From Paroceanicella profunda (GTDB lineage: Bacteria > Pseudomonadota > Alphaproteobacteria > Rhodobacterales > Rhodobacteraceae): a stretch of 41,520 nt of DNA. Location of the stretch: contig NZ_CP040819.1 in assembly GCF_005887635.2 (NCBI RefSeq), positions 545,001 through 586,520 on the forward strand, in the 5' to 3' direction. The notes beneath the pieces were generated by a model that was given only the letters and a program-made list of their open reading frames with translations, was not told the DNA's origin and ran no database searches. A program made the position numbers and the translations under genes. Below, one piece after another: positions 15,741 through 23,311 of the stretch (positions are counted from its first letter, which is position 1; each line of letters opens with the position of its first letter).

Positions 15741-15782
15741 AGGATAAACCATGGTGACAGCGCTGTCATCCTGCGATAGCCT
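15741..15782. promoter_or_regulatory. LacI operator inside a divergent promoter pair
   Basis: TGACAGCGCTGTCA (15755-15768) is a perfect 14-base palindrome. On the minus strand it overlaps a -35 (ATGACA, 15769-15764) placed 17 bases from TATCCT (15746-15741), serving the isomerase. On the plus strand it overlaps GTGACA (15754-15759), 17 bases from TAGCCT (15777-15782), serving lacI. An identical palindrome lies at 17881-17894. Repressor binding here would block both directions. Confidence 0.85.
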
Positions 15783-15864
15783 CCGTTCCGGTCGCCGGGA
15801 ACGGCGCGCCGGCCCGGCCCGGAAACAGCCCGGAAGGGCCCCCGGAACCCAACCTCGGAACGAG

Positions 15865-16926
15865 ATGACAGGACCCGACCCCCAGCCGGACGACCAGCCC
15901 GCGCCCCGCCGGCGCAGGCTGCGCCCCGACGCCTCCGCCGGCCCCACCCTGGCCGAGGTCGCGGCGCGCGCCGGCGTGTCGGAGATCACCGTCTCGCGGG
16001 TGATGCGCGGGGCGGGCAACGTCTCGGCCGCCACCGAGGCGCGGGTGCGCGAGGCGGTGCGGGAGACCGGCTACGTGCGCAACCGGCTGGCGGGGTCGCT
16101 GGCCGGGCACCGCTCGAACCAGATCGGCGTGCTGCTGCCCTCGCTGGGAAACATCGTCTTCCCCGACGTGCTCAACGGCATCGAGGACAGCCTGGAGGCG
16201 CGCGGCTTCCACCCGGTGCTCGGCATCACCCATTACCAGCCGGAGCGCGAGGAGCACCTGCTCGCCAGCCTCCTGGCCTGGCGCCCGGCGGGGCTGATCG
16301 TCACCGGCACCCGTCACAGCGCGGCCACGCGGGCGATGCTCGGCGCAGGCGGCGTGCCCGTGGTGGAGGTGATGGACGTGGACACGCCCCCGGTGGACAT
16401 GGCGGTGGGCATCTCGCACCGCGCGGCGGGGGCGGCGATGGCCCGGCACCTGATCGGCCGGGGCTACCGGCGCTTCGGCTATGTCGGGCATGACCTCGGC
16501 GCGGACGAGCGCGCCGCGCAGCGCCGCGACGGCTTTCGCCACGCCCTTGCCACCGCCGGGCTGCCGGAGGCGCAGGAATGCCTCTCCGGCACGCCCTCCT
16601 CCGTGGGGGCCGGGCGCGCGGCGCTGGCGCAGCTCCTGGAGCGCGCGCGCCCCGAGGCGGTGTTCTTCTCCAATGACGACATGGCCACAGGCGGGGTGTT
16701 CCACTGCCTCGCCGCCGGCATCTCCCTGCCCGGGGACCTGGCGATCGCCGGGTTCAACGGGCTGGAGATCGGCCAGCAGCTTCCCCAGCCGCTCACCACC
16801 ATCGGCTCGCGCCGGCGCGACATCGGCCGCCGCGCGGCGGACATGATCCTCGCCCGCCTCGCGGGGGAGACGCCGGACCCGGTGGCCGACGTGGGATTCA
16901 CCCTCATACCGGGGGCGACGGCCTGA
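15865..16926 (+). CDS. LacI-family transcriptional repressor
   Basis: A 353-residue regulator. After a Pro/Arg-rich N-terminal arm of about 25 residues, the helix-turn-helix is TLAEVAARAGVSEITVSRVMR (28-48, first twenty-one residues of the DNA-binding domain), followed by the hinge GYVRNRLAGSLAGHRSNQIGVL. The effector domain is of periplasmic-binding type and ends AIAGFNGLEIGQQLPQPLTTI. It resembles GntR/IdnR-like gluconate repressors. The ATG at 15865 was chosen because the upstream in-frame ATG at 15751 lies in the operator itself. It probably represses itself, the isomerase/dehydrogenase pair and the TRAP operon through the two identical palindromes. The inducer is likely a sugar acid or its first metabolite. 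Confidence 0.92.
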   Translation: MTGPDPQPDDQPAPRRRRLRPDASAGPTLAEVAARAGVSEITVSRVMRGAGNVSAATEARVREAVRETGYVRNRLAGSLAGHRSNQIGVLLPSLGNIVFPDVLNGIEDSLEARGFHPVLGITHYQPEREEHLLASLLAWRPAGLIVTGTRHSAATRAMLGAGGVPVVEVMDVDTPPVDMAVGISHRAAGAAMARHLIGRGYRRFGYVGHDLGADERAAQRRDGFRHALATAGLPEAQECLSGTPSSVGAGRAALAQLLERARPEAVFFSNDDMATGGVFHCLAAGISLPGDLAIAGFNGLEIGQQLPQPLTTIGSRRRDIGRRAADMILARLAGETPDPVADVGFTLIPGATA

Positions 16927-16957
16927 CGCCGCGCCGCCACACCCAAGGAGACCAGCA

Positions 16958-17854
16958 ATGAAAGTCACGGTAATCGGCCTCGGGGCCATGGGCATGGGCA
17001 TGGCCCTCTCCGCCCTGCGCGGCGGCCACGAGACCACCGGCTTCGACATCGCGGAGGCCGCGCGCACCCGCTTCACCGAGGCCGGGGGCAAGACTGCCGC
17101 CAGCCCGGCGGAAGCCGTCGCGGAGGCGGAGGTGGTGTTCTGCGTCGTGGTGAACGCGGCCCAGATGGAGAGCGTGCTCTTCGGCGAAGGCGGCGTGGCC
17201 GCGGCGCTGCGCCCCGGCACCGTCTTCGCCGCCTGCCCCACGGTGGACCCCGCGGTGGCCCGCGCCACCGCCGCGCGCATCGAGGAGGCCGGCGCACTCT
17301 ACCTCGACGCGCCGATCTCCGGCGGCGCGGTGAAGGCGGCCGAGGGCAAGCTCACCATCATGGCCTCCGGCTCCGCCGCGGCCTTCGAGGCGGCGCAGCC
17401 CGCGCTCGGTTCCGTGGCCGAGACCGTGTTCCGGCTGGGGGACACGGCCGGCCCCGGCTCGGCGATGAAGATGATCAACCAGCTTCTCGCCGGCGTGCAC
17501 ATCGCCGCGGCGGCCGAGGCGATGGCCCTGGCCGCCCGCTCGGGCCTCGACCTGAAGCAGACCTACGAGGTGATCACCAAGGCCGCCGGCAATTCCTGGA
17601 TGTTCGAGAACCGGGTGCCGCACATCATCGAGGGCGATTACTCCCCGCGCTCGGCGGTGGAGATCTTCGTGAAGGATCTCGGCATCGTGCTGGGCGCGGG
17701 CCACGCGGAGCGATTCCCGCTGCCGCTCTCGGCCGCGGCGCACCAGCTCTACCTCGCCGCCGCCGGCGCCGGCCACGGGCGCGAGGACGATTCCGCCGTC
17801 ATCAAGGTCTACCAGAAGCTCTCCGGCATCTCCCTGCCCGGCGACAGGGCCTGA
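16958..17854 (+). CDS. ltnD: L-threonate dehydrogenase-like beta-hydroxyacid dehydrogenase (LtnD type)
   Basis: A 298-residue NAD(P)-dependent enzyme. The nucleotide fold starts VTVIGLGAMGMGMA; the substrate loop DAPISGGAVKAAEG (118-131) and catalytic Lys171 (GSAMKMINQ) are intact. The segments GNSWMFENRVPHI, VEIFVKDLGIVL and the ending GREDDSAVIKVYQ are those expected of LtnD, which oxidises L-threonate to 2-oxo-tetronate. It has a strong ribosome site (AAGGAG) and follows lacI by 31 bases, so both are probably co-transcribed. Its product would be the substrate of the isomerase at 14912-15697. Specificity is inferred from family resemblance; related enzymes use glycerate or D-erythronate. 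Confidence 0.87.
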   Translation: MKVTVIGLGAMGMGMALSALRGGHETTGFDIAEAARTRFTEAGGKTAASPAEAVAEAEVVFCVVVNAAQMESVLFGEGGVAAALRPGTVFAACPTVDPAVARATAARIEEAGALYLDAPISGGAVKAAEGKLTIMASGSAAAFEAAQPALGSVAETVFRLGDTAGPGSAMKMINQLLAGVHIAAAAEAMALAARSGLDLKQTYEVITKAAGNSWMFENRVPHIIEGDYSPRSAVEIFVKDLGIVLGAGHAERFPLPLSAAAHQLYLAAAGAGHGREDDSAVIKVYQKLSGISLPGDRA

Positions 17855-17879
17855 GGGGCGCCGCGCGCGAGAACGGGGT

Positions 17880-17909
17880 TTGACAGCGCTGTCATCGCCG
17901 GGCTAGTCT
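17880..17909 (+). promoter_or_regulatory. LacI-controlled promoter of the TRAP operon
   Basis: A second copy of TGACAGCGCTGTCA (17881-17894) overlaps a consensus -35 TTGACA (17880-17885), followed after 18 bases by TAGTCT (17904-17909). This is a classic steric-block arrangement. The remaining roughly 310 bases to dctP form a long GC-rich untranslated leader in which no gene was seen. Confidence 0.85.
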
Positions 17910-18228
17910 CGGCCCCACATCCGGCTGAACCGGAGACAGACGCACAGCAGACGCCGCAGGGGAGGCATCGCAATCCAGTGACACGGGCCAGGTCCGGGGC
18001 CGGTTTCGGGCCCGGGGAAAGGCCCGCCGGCCGGGCGCCGCGGGTCTCTCGCGCCGCAGGCATGTCACCGGATCTCCCCCTCCTCGCCTGACCTGACCGC
18101 CGGCCCGCCCCGGGCCGGCCTTCGCAGTCCGGCCCTCCGGGGCCGGGCACGAGACCCAGAACCAGAACGGCCGCGACAGGCGCCGCAGACCACCCAAGAA
18201 TCAAGAAACCCTTTCCGGGAGGAACATC

Positions 18229-19194
18229 ATGAAACACCTTTTCGCGGGCCTCGCGGCCGCCGCGCTCATGGCCGGTGCAGCCTCGGCCCAGCAGAGCATC
18301 ACCATCGGCCACTCGCTCTCGCCGGAGTCCCACTACGGCGTGGGTGCACAGGCCTTCATCGACACGCTCACCGAGCTTTCCGGCGGCGCATGGACCGGCG
18401 AGCAGGCGCCCGCCGGCGTGCTGGGCGGCGAGCGTGACATGATCGAGGGCCTGCAGATCGGCTCGCTGGACGTGGTCATCACCTCCACCGGCCCGCTCGG
18501 CAACTTCGTGCCGGAGGTCTACGCCCTCGACCTGCCCTTCCTGTTCCGCGACTACGCCCACGCCCGCAAGGTGCTGGACGGGGAGATCGGGGACGAGCTG
18601 CTGGCCAAGATCGACGAGAACAACCTCGTCGGCCTCGCCTGGTCGGAGAACGGCTTCCGCCACATCACCAACTCGCGCCACGCCATCGCCACGCCGGAGG
18701 ACCTCCAGGGCCTGAAGCTGCGCACCATGGAGAACAAGGTCCACATGGCCGCCTTCACCGACATGGGCGCCTCGCCCACGCCGATGGCCTTCCCCGAGCT
18801 GTTCACCGCCCTCCAGCAAGGCGTGGTGGACGGGCAGGAGAACCCGATCACCGTGATCACCGCGACGAAGTTCTGGGAAGTGCAGGATTACCTCAGCCTC
18901 ACCGGGCACGTGTATTCGCCGGTGGCGATCCTCGCCTCGCCGGTCCTCTGGGACGGGCTCTCGGACGAGGAGAAGGGCTGGTTCCACGAGGCCGCGAAGG
19001 CCTCCGCCGCCGCCACCCGCGCCGAGGTGAACCGGCTGGAGGACGCCGGTGTCGCCCTGCTGCGCGAGAAGGGCATGACCGTGACCACGGACATCGACAA
19101 GGCCCCGTTCGCCGCCCTCGCCGAGAAGGCCTACTCGGTCTACACCGACCAGTACGGCACCGAGATGATCGAGCGCATCAAGGCCGTGCAGTAA
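18229..19194 (+). CDS. dctP: TRAP transporter substrate-binding protein DctP
   Basis: A 321-residue periplasmic receptor. A signal peptide ends AASAQQ (residues 15-22). The TRAP DctP landmarks are present: ITIGHSLSPESHYGVGA, the carboxylate-binding Arg165 in LKLRTMEN, MGASPTPMAFPELFTALQQG and VDGQENP. The ribosome site GGGAGGAAC is strong. This family binds organic acids through the conserved Arg. The LacI operator in its promoter and the nearby threonate-type enzymes suggest a four- to six-carbon sugar acid. A perfect long palindrome directly downstream separates it from dctQ, which probably keeps the receptor message more abundant than that of the membrane parts. Confidence 0.95.
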   Translation: MKHLFAGLAAAALMAGAASAQQSITIGHSLSPESHYGVGAQAFIDTLTELSGGAWTGEQAPAGVLGGERDMIEGLQIGSLDVVITSTGPLGNFVPEVYALDLPFLFRDYAHARKVLDGEIGDELLAKIDENNLVGLAWSENGFRHITNSRHAIATPEDLQGLKLRTMENKVHMAAFTDMGASPTPMAFPELFTALQQGVVDGQENPITVITATKFWEVQDYLSLTGHVYSPVAILASPVLWDGLSDEEKGWFHEAAKASAAATRAEVNRLEDAGVALLREKGMTVTTDIDKAPFAALAEKAYSVYTDQYGTEMIERIKAVQ

Positions 19195-19239
19195 CCCCGG
19201 AGCGGCCAGCCGGCCCCCAGGCCCGGACCCGGCCCGATC

Positions 19240-19271
19240 CGCCTGCCGGCGGAGGCCTCCGCCGGCAGGCG
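19240..19271. terminator. 32-base perfect palindrome between dctP and dctQ
   Basis: The sequence is a perfect inverted repeat with no mismatch, centred between 19255 and 19256 (arms GCCTGCCGGCGGAGG and its complement). In RNA it would make a very stable hairpin 46 bases after the dctP stop. With no T-run it is more likely a 3-prime-end stabiliser or partial attenuator than a full terminator. Confidence 0.65.
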
Positions 19272-19334
19272 CCGCTCCCCGCCGCAGGGCAAGGGGGCGG
19301 GACGCAGGGCCCGCCATCCCGGCGCTCCGCCGGA

Positions 19335-19455
19335 GGGCGTCTCGCCCGAAGGTGCCCCGCCGAGGGTGCTCCGCTGCCGGAAGGCGTCTCGCCCGAAGGC
19401 GTTTCGCCGGAAGGTACCCCACAGGTGGGTGCTCCGCTGCCGGAAGGCGCTTCGC
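19335..19455. repeat. degenerate 15-17 base repeats in the dctP-dctQ gap
   Basis: About eight related units of the pattern GAAGGYGYYYCGCC follow one another. Within them a 23-base segment occurs twice without change, at 19364-19386 and 19427-19449. Many units contain a mini-hairpin such as GGCG TTT CGCC. In one minus frame the units read as Phe/Ala-containing five-residue steps (NAFGRDAF), but no start, domain or gene context supports a protein. The rest of the 530-base gap (19195-19724) shows no gene. Confidence 0.6.
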
Positions 19456-19724
19456 CGGTCCCCCTGGCGGGGCCTCTCCGCCGGAGGGACCGGCAGGCGC
19501 CGTGCGGGGCGACCACCCCCGGCTCCGGCCCGCGGGTTTCGCACGCGAAACGACGGGGTCGGCGGCGGCGCGCCGCCGGTCCCATGCCACCGGCGGTCCG
19601 CCTCCGGCCAGCCTGCCGGCCGGCCGCCCGGGCCAGCCGCCTCCGCCTCCCGGCCCCGCTGTCCGCCCGTCTTCCGTCCGCCCGCTTCTCCGCCCGTCTC
19701 TTCCTCCGTCACCCAGGCTTGCAC

Positions 19725-20231
19725 ATGCGCATCTTCCGATCCTTCGAACGCTGGACCACCGGGCTCGCCATGACCGGCGCCATCGCCTTTCTCATCCTCG
19801 CCGCCTGCCTCGCCTTCTACCAGGTCGTCACCCGCTTCGTGTTCGACCAGCCCTCCACCTGGTCCGAGGTCGTCACTCGTTCGGCGATGATCTGGGCGGT
19901 GTTCCTCGGGGTCGCGCCCGCCTTCCGGCAGGGCAGCATGATCGCGGTGGAGATGGTCCAGGCCGCGCTGCCGCCGCGCCCCGCGCGCGCGCTCTTCTGC
20001 CTTGCCTACGGGCTGTCCATCCTGTTCTTCCTCGTGCTGCTGTGGCAGGGCATCGGGATGACCGGCCGCGTGGCCCGCCAGACACTGGCCGGCGTGGAGG
20101 TCTCCATCGCCTGGGTCTACGTGGCGCTGCCCGTGGGCGCGGTGTTCACCCTGATCGCGCTCGCCGGCTGCCTGGTGCGCGAACTTTCGGGCGAGGAGCA
20201 CCGCTCCGACCCCGCGCCGGAGGCCTACTGA
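19725..20231 (+). CDS. dctQ: TRAP transporter small permease DctQ
   Basis: A 168-residue inner-membrane protein with four hydrophobic helices. The ATG at 19725 was chosen because it is followed by the usual short N-terminal arm MRIFRSFERWTTG and the first helix; longer upstream frames run through the repeats. FYQVVTRFVFDQPSTWSEVVTRSAMIWAVFLGVA is the DctQ signature region (residues about 28-61). Its stop overlaps the dctM start (TGATG). It pairs with DctM to form the sodium-coupled membrane part. Confidence 0.92.
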   Translation: MRIFRSFERWTTGLAMTGAIAFLILAACLAFYQVVTRFVFDQPSTWSEVVTRSAMIWAVFLGVAPAFRQGSMIAVEMVQAALPPRPARALFCLAYGLSILFFLVLLWQGIGMTGRVARQTLAGVEVSIAWVYVALPVGAVFTLIALAGCLVRELSGEEHRSDPAPEAY

Positions 20232-21517
20232 TGAATGCTGCCATCGCCGTCTCGCTGGTCATCTTCTTCCTGCTCGGGGTGCCGATCGCGGTGTCCATCG
20301 GGCTGGCCAGCATCGTGGGCATCGAGGTGCACGGCCGCCTGCCGCTGCTGCTGATCCCGCAGCGCATGTTCGCGGGCATCGACAGTTTCCCGCTCATGGC
20401 CATCCCGCTGTTCATCCTGGCCGGCAACCTGATGTCGGCGGGCGGCATCTCGGCCCGGCTGGTGGACCTCGCGAAATCCATCGTGGGCGGCGTGCAGGGC
20501 GGGCTGGCCTGTACCTGCGTGCTCACCTGCATGATCTTCGCCTCGGTCTCCGGCTCCAGCGTGGCGACCACCTTCGCCATCGGCTCCATCCTGATCCCGG
20601 CCATGGTGAAGCACAATTACCCCACCGCGATGGCCGCCTCCATCCAGGCCAGCTCGGCGGAGCTGGGGGTGCTGATCCCGCCCTCCATCCCGCTCATCCT
20701 CTACGGTGTCTCCACCGAAACCTCGATCGGCCAGCTGTTCCTCGCCGGCATCGGGCCGGGCCTGCTGGTGGCCGGCGCGCTGATGCTCACCGTGCTGGTG
20801 ATCTGCCGCATCAAGGGGCTGGGGCGCGACGACGGGGACGACCGGCCGGGCATCGGCCCCGCCGTCACCCGCGCGCTGCCCGCGCTCATGGTGCCGGTGG
20901 CGATCATCGGGGGCATCTACTCGGGCATCTTCACGCCCACCGAGGCCTCCGCCGTGGCGGTGTTCGTCGCCCTGCTGGTGGGGATCGTGATCTACCGCGA
21001 GCTGCCGCTCTCCAGCCTGCCGGGCATCCTGCGGCGCACGGTGGTCTCCACCTCCGCCATCATGCTGATCATCTCGGCGGCGGCGCTGTTCTCCTTCCTC
21101 ATCTCGCGCTCGGGGCTGCCGCGCGAGGTGGCGGCCTGGGTCTCCGGCGTGTTCGAGAGCAAGCTCTCCTTCCTGCTGGCGGTGAACGTGCTGCTGCTGC
21201 TGATCGGGATGTTCATCGAAACCTCCGCCGCCATCCTGGTGCTCGCGCCCATCTTCACGCCCATCGCCGTGCATTACGGAGTGGACCCGGTGCATTTCGG
21301 GGTGATCGTGGTGGTGAACCTCGCGCTGGGAATGTTCACGCCGCCCCTGGGGGTGAACCTGTTCGCCGCCTGCGCCGTGGCGCGCATTCCCATGGAGAAG
21401 ATCGTGCCGCAGCTGCTGTGGTTTGTGCTCGTGGTGTTTGCCTGCCTGATGCTGGTGACGTACATCCCCGATATCGCCCTCTGGCCGGTGCGCCTGCTCA
21501 GCGGCAGCCCGGGCTGA
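20231..21517 (+). CDS. dctM: TRAP transporter large permease DctM
   Basis: A 428-residue membrane protein with about twelve hydrophobic segments. Diagnostic parts are SFPLMAIPLFILAGNLMSAGGI, the SVSGSSVATTFAIGSILIPAM loop, ELGVLIPPSIPLILYGVSTETSIGQLFLAGIGPG and the late GMFTPPLGVNLF. Length and motifs match DctM/SiaM of the tripartite sodium-dependent uptake systems. Two strong hairpins follow the stop. Translation is coupled to dctQ by a one-base overlap. Confidence 0.95.
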   Translation: MNAAIAVSLVIFFLLGVPIAVSIGLASIVGIEVHGRLPLLLIPQRMFAGIDSFPLMAIPLFILAGNLMSAGGISARLVDLAKSIVGGVQGGLACTCVLTCMIFASVSGSSVATTFAIGSILIPAMVKHNYPTAMAASIQASSAELGVLIPPSIPLILYGVSTETSIGQLFLAGIGPGLLVAGALMLTVLVICRIKGLGRDDGDDRPGIGPAVTRALPALMVPVAIIGGIYSGIFTPTEASAVAVFVALLVGIVIYRELPLSSLPGILRRTVVSTSAIMLIISAAALFSFLISRSGLPREVAAWVSGVFESKLSFLLAVNVLLLLIGMFIETSAAILVLAPIFTPIAVHYGVDPVHFGVIVVVNLALGMFTPPLGVNLFAACAVARIPMEKIVPQLLWFVLVVFACLMLVTYIPDIALWPVRLLSGSPG

Positions 21518-21523
21518 CCGCGC

Positions 21524-21576
21524 GGCCCGCCCGAAGGCGGGCCCGATGACCCTGCGGCCCGCCGTCCGGCGGGCCG
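21524..21576 (+). terminator. pair of GC hairpins between dctM and the aldehyde dehydrogenase
   Basis: The first hairpin is GGCCCGCC CGAA GGCGGGCC (21524-21543), with a stable CGAA tetraloop; the second is CGGCCCGCC GTCC GGCGGGCCG (21555-21576). Neither is followed by a T-run, so they may attenuate or stabilise the mRNA rather than end it. Confidence 0.45.
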
Positions 21577-21724
21577 GACGACCGACCCTGCGCCGGCCCC
21601 CCGGCGCCCGACCTGCCTTCCCCCGGCGGGGCCGTCCGCCGGACCGCCCCGCCGGGCTGCCGCCCACGACGCCCTGCCCTGCCGCGCGCTCTTCCCGACC
21701 CGTCTGCTCCAAGGACCCGAACCG

Positions 21725-23203
21725 ATGCCAACATTCGCCTCCGACCTGCTCGCCACCATCATCTCCGGCCAGTCCTGCCTCGTGAACGGCAGCTGGCGGA
21801 GGGCGGCGTCCGACGCCACCTTCGAGGCGCTCAGCCCCTCGGACGGCACCCGGGTCGCCCGGCTGGCGGCGGGGTCCGCTGCCGATATCGACGCGGCCGT
21901 GGCCTCCGCCCGCGCCGCCTTCGAGACCGGCCCCTGGGGGCGGATGCCCGGCTTCGAGCGCGGCCGCCGGCTGATGGCGCTGCGCGGGCTGATGCTGGAC
22001 AACCGCCAGCTTCTGGCCGAGCTGGAGGCCCGCGACATCGGCAAGCCGATGGCCCAGGCGCTGGCCGACATCGACGTGGCCGCCCGCTACTTCGAGTTCT
22101 ACGCCGGCGCGGCGGACAAGATCGGCGGCGAGACCATTCCCCTGCCGCCCGAGTTCCTGGCCTTCACCCTGCGCGAGCCGCATGGCGTGGTGGGCCAGAT
22201 CATCCCGTGGAACTACCCCGCGCAGATGGGCGCGCGCTCGATCGCCGCCAATCTCGCCGCCGGCAACACGCTGGTGGTCAAGCCCGCGGAGGACGGCTGC
22301 CTCTCGGTGCTGCTGCTCTGTGCGCTCGCCGTCCGCGCCGGGGTGCCGGACGGGGTGATCAACCTGGTGACCGGCTATGGCCACGAGGCCGGCGCGGCCC
22401 TCGCCCAGCACCCCGGGCTGGACCACATCGCCTTCACCGGCTCGCCGGAGACCGGCACGGTGGTGCAGGTGGCCGCGGCGCGCACCTATACCAGCTGCAC
22501 GATGGAGCTGGGCGGCAAGTCTCCGCAGATCGTCTTCGCCGACGCGGACATGGAGCGCGCGCTGCCCATCCTGGTGAAGGCCATCGTGCAGAACGCGGGG
22601 CAGACCTGTTCGGCCGGCGCGCGGGTGCTGGTGGAGGCCGCCGCCTGGGAGCGGGTGTCCGCCGCGCTGGGGGCCGCCTTCGAGGCGCTCACCGCCGGGC
22701 CCTACTGGCTGGAGTGCGACCTGGGGCCGCTGGTGAATGCCCGCCAGAAGACCCGGGTGGAGGGCTTCCTCGCCCGCGCCGAGGCGGATGGCGTGCCGCT
22801 CGTGGGGCGCGGGCAGGTCTCTCCCAAGGCACCGGCAACGGGGCATTACGTGGCCCCGCATGTCTTCGGGCCCGTGCCGCCGGAGCATGAGCTGGCGCGC
22901 GAGGAGGTGTTCGGCCCGGTGCTGGCGCTGATCCCGTTCGAAACCGAGGCCGAGGCCATCGCCATCGCCAACGGCACCGCCTACGGGCTGGTCTCCTCGG
23001 TGTGGACCCGGGACGGCGCGCGCCAGATGCGCGTCGCCCGCGCGCTGCGCTCGGGGCAGGTGTTCGTGAACACCTACGGTGCCGGCGGCGGCGTGGAACT
23101 GCCGTTCGGCGGGGTGGGCAAGTCCGGACACGGGCGGGAGAAGGGGCTGGCCGCGCTGGAGGATCTCACCCGCCTCAAGACGGTGATGATCGACCACGGC
23201 TGA
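21725..23203 (+). CDS. aldehyde dehydrogenase (NAD(P)-dependent)
   Basis: A 492-residue ALDH-superfamily enzyme of normal length. The visible catalytic set is Asn163 in IIPWNYP, Lys186 in VVKPAED, Glu261 in MELGGKSP and the nucleophile Cys295 in NAGQTCSAG. The cofactor turn FTGSPETG (237-244) and the C-terminal LPFGGVGKSGHGREKG are typical. A good ribosome site (AAGGA) precedes the ATG. It lies 207 bases after dctM and may be transcribed with the TRAP genes through the weak hairpins. It would oxidise an aldehyde such as a hydroxy-aldehyde or semialdehyde made from the imported sugar acid; the exact substrate is not readable. Confidence 0.93.
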   Translation: MPTFASDLLATIISGQSCLVNGSWRRAASDATFEALSPSDGTRVARLAAGSAADIDAAVASARAAFETGPWGRMPGFERGRRLMALRGLMLDNRQLLAELEARDIGKPMAQALADIDVAARYFEFYAGAADKIGGETIPLPPEFLAFTLREPHGVVGQIIPWNYPAQMGARSIAANLAAGNTLVVKPAEDGCLSVLLLCALAVRAGVPDGVINLVTGYGHEAGAALAQHPGLDHIAFTGSPETGTVVQVAAARTYTSCTMELGGKSPQIVFADADMERALPILVKAIVQNAGQTCSAGARVLVEAAAWERVSAALGAAFEALTAGPYWLECDLGPLVNARQKTRVEGFLARAEADGVPLVGRGQVSPKAPATGHYVAPHVFGPVPPEHELAREEVFGPVLALIPFETEAEAIAIANGTAYGLVSSVWTRDGARQMRVARALRSGQVFVNTYGAGGGVELPFGGVGKSGHGREKGLAALEDLTRLKTVMIDHG

Positions 23204-23242
23204 CCGGCGCCGCGGCCCGGAGTGAACGACCGGATTCTTCAA

Positions 23243-23272
23243 CTGACAGATGCAATCACCTGATGCTAAACT
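23243..23272 (+). promoter_or_regulatory. promoter-like sequence before the sensor operon
   Basis: CTGACA (23243-23248) and TAAACT (23267-23272) are 18 bases apart in a locally AT-rich stretch, the only such stretch in this gap. The next gene starts 40 bases beyond the -10. Confidence 0.5.
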
Positions 23273-23311
23273 ACTATCGTCTCAGGTTTCGTATGGAGTT
23301 GAGGAACGGAT

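Noticed and set aside
19352..20230. N-terminal extension of DctM or DctQ through the repeat region
   Set aside because: Both proteins have normal starts at 19725 and 20231. The extension would be Arg/Pro-rich low-complexity sequence not found in the families.
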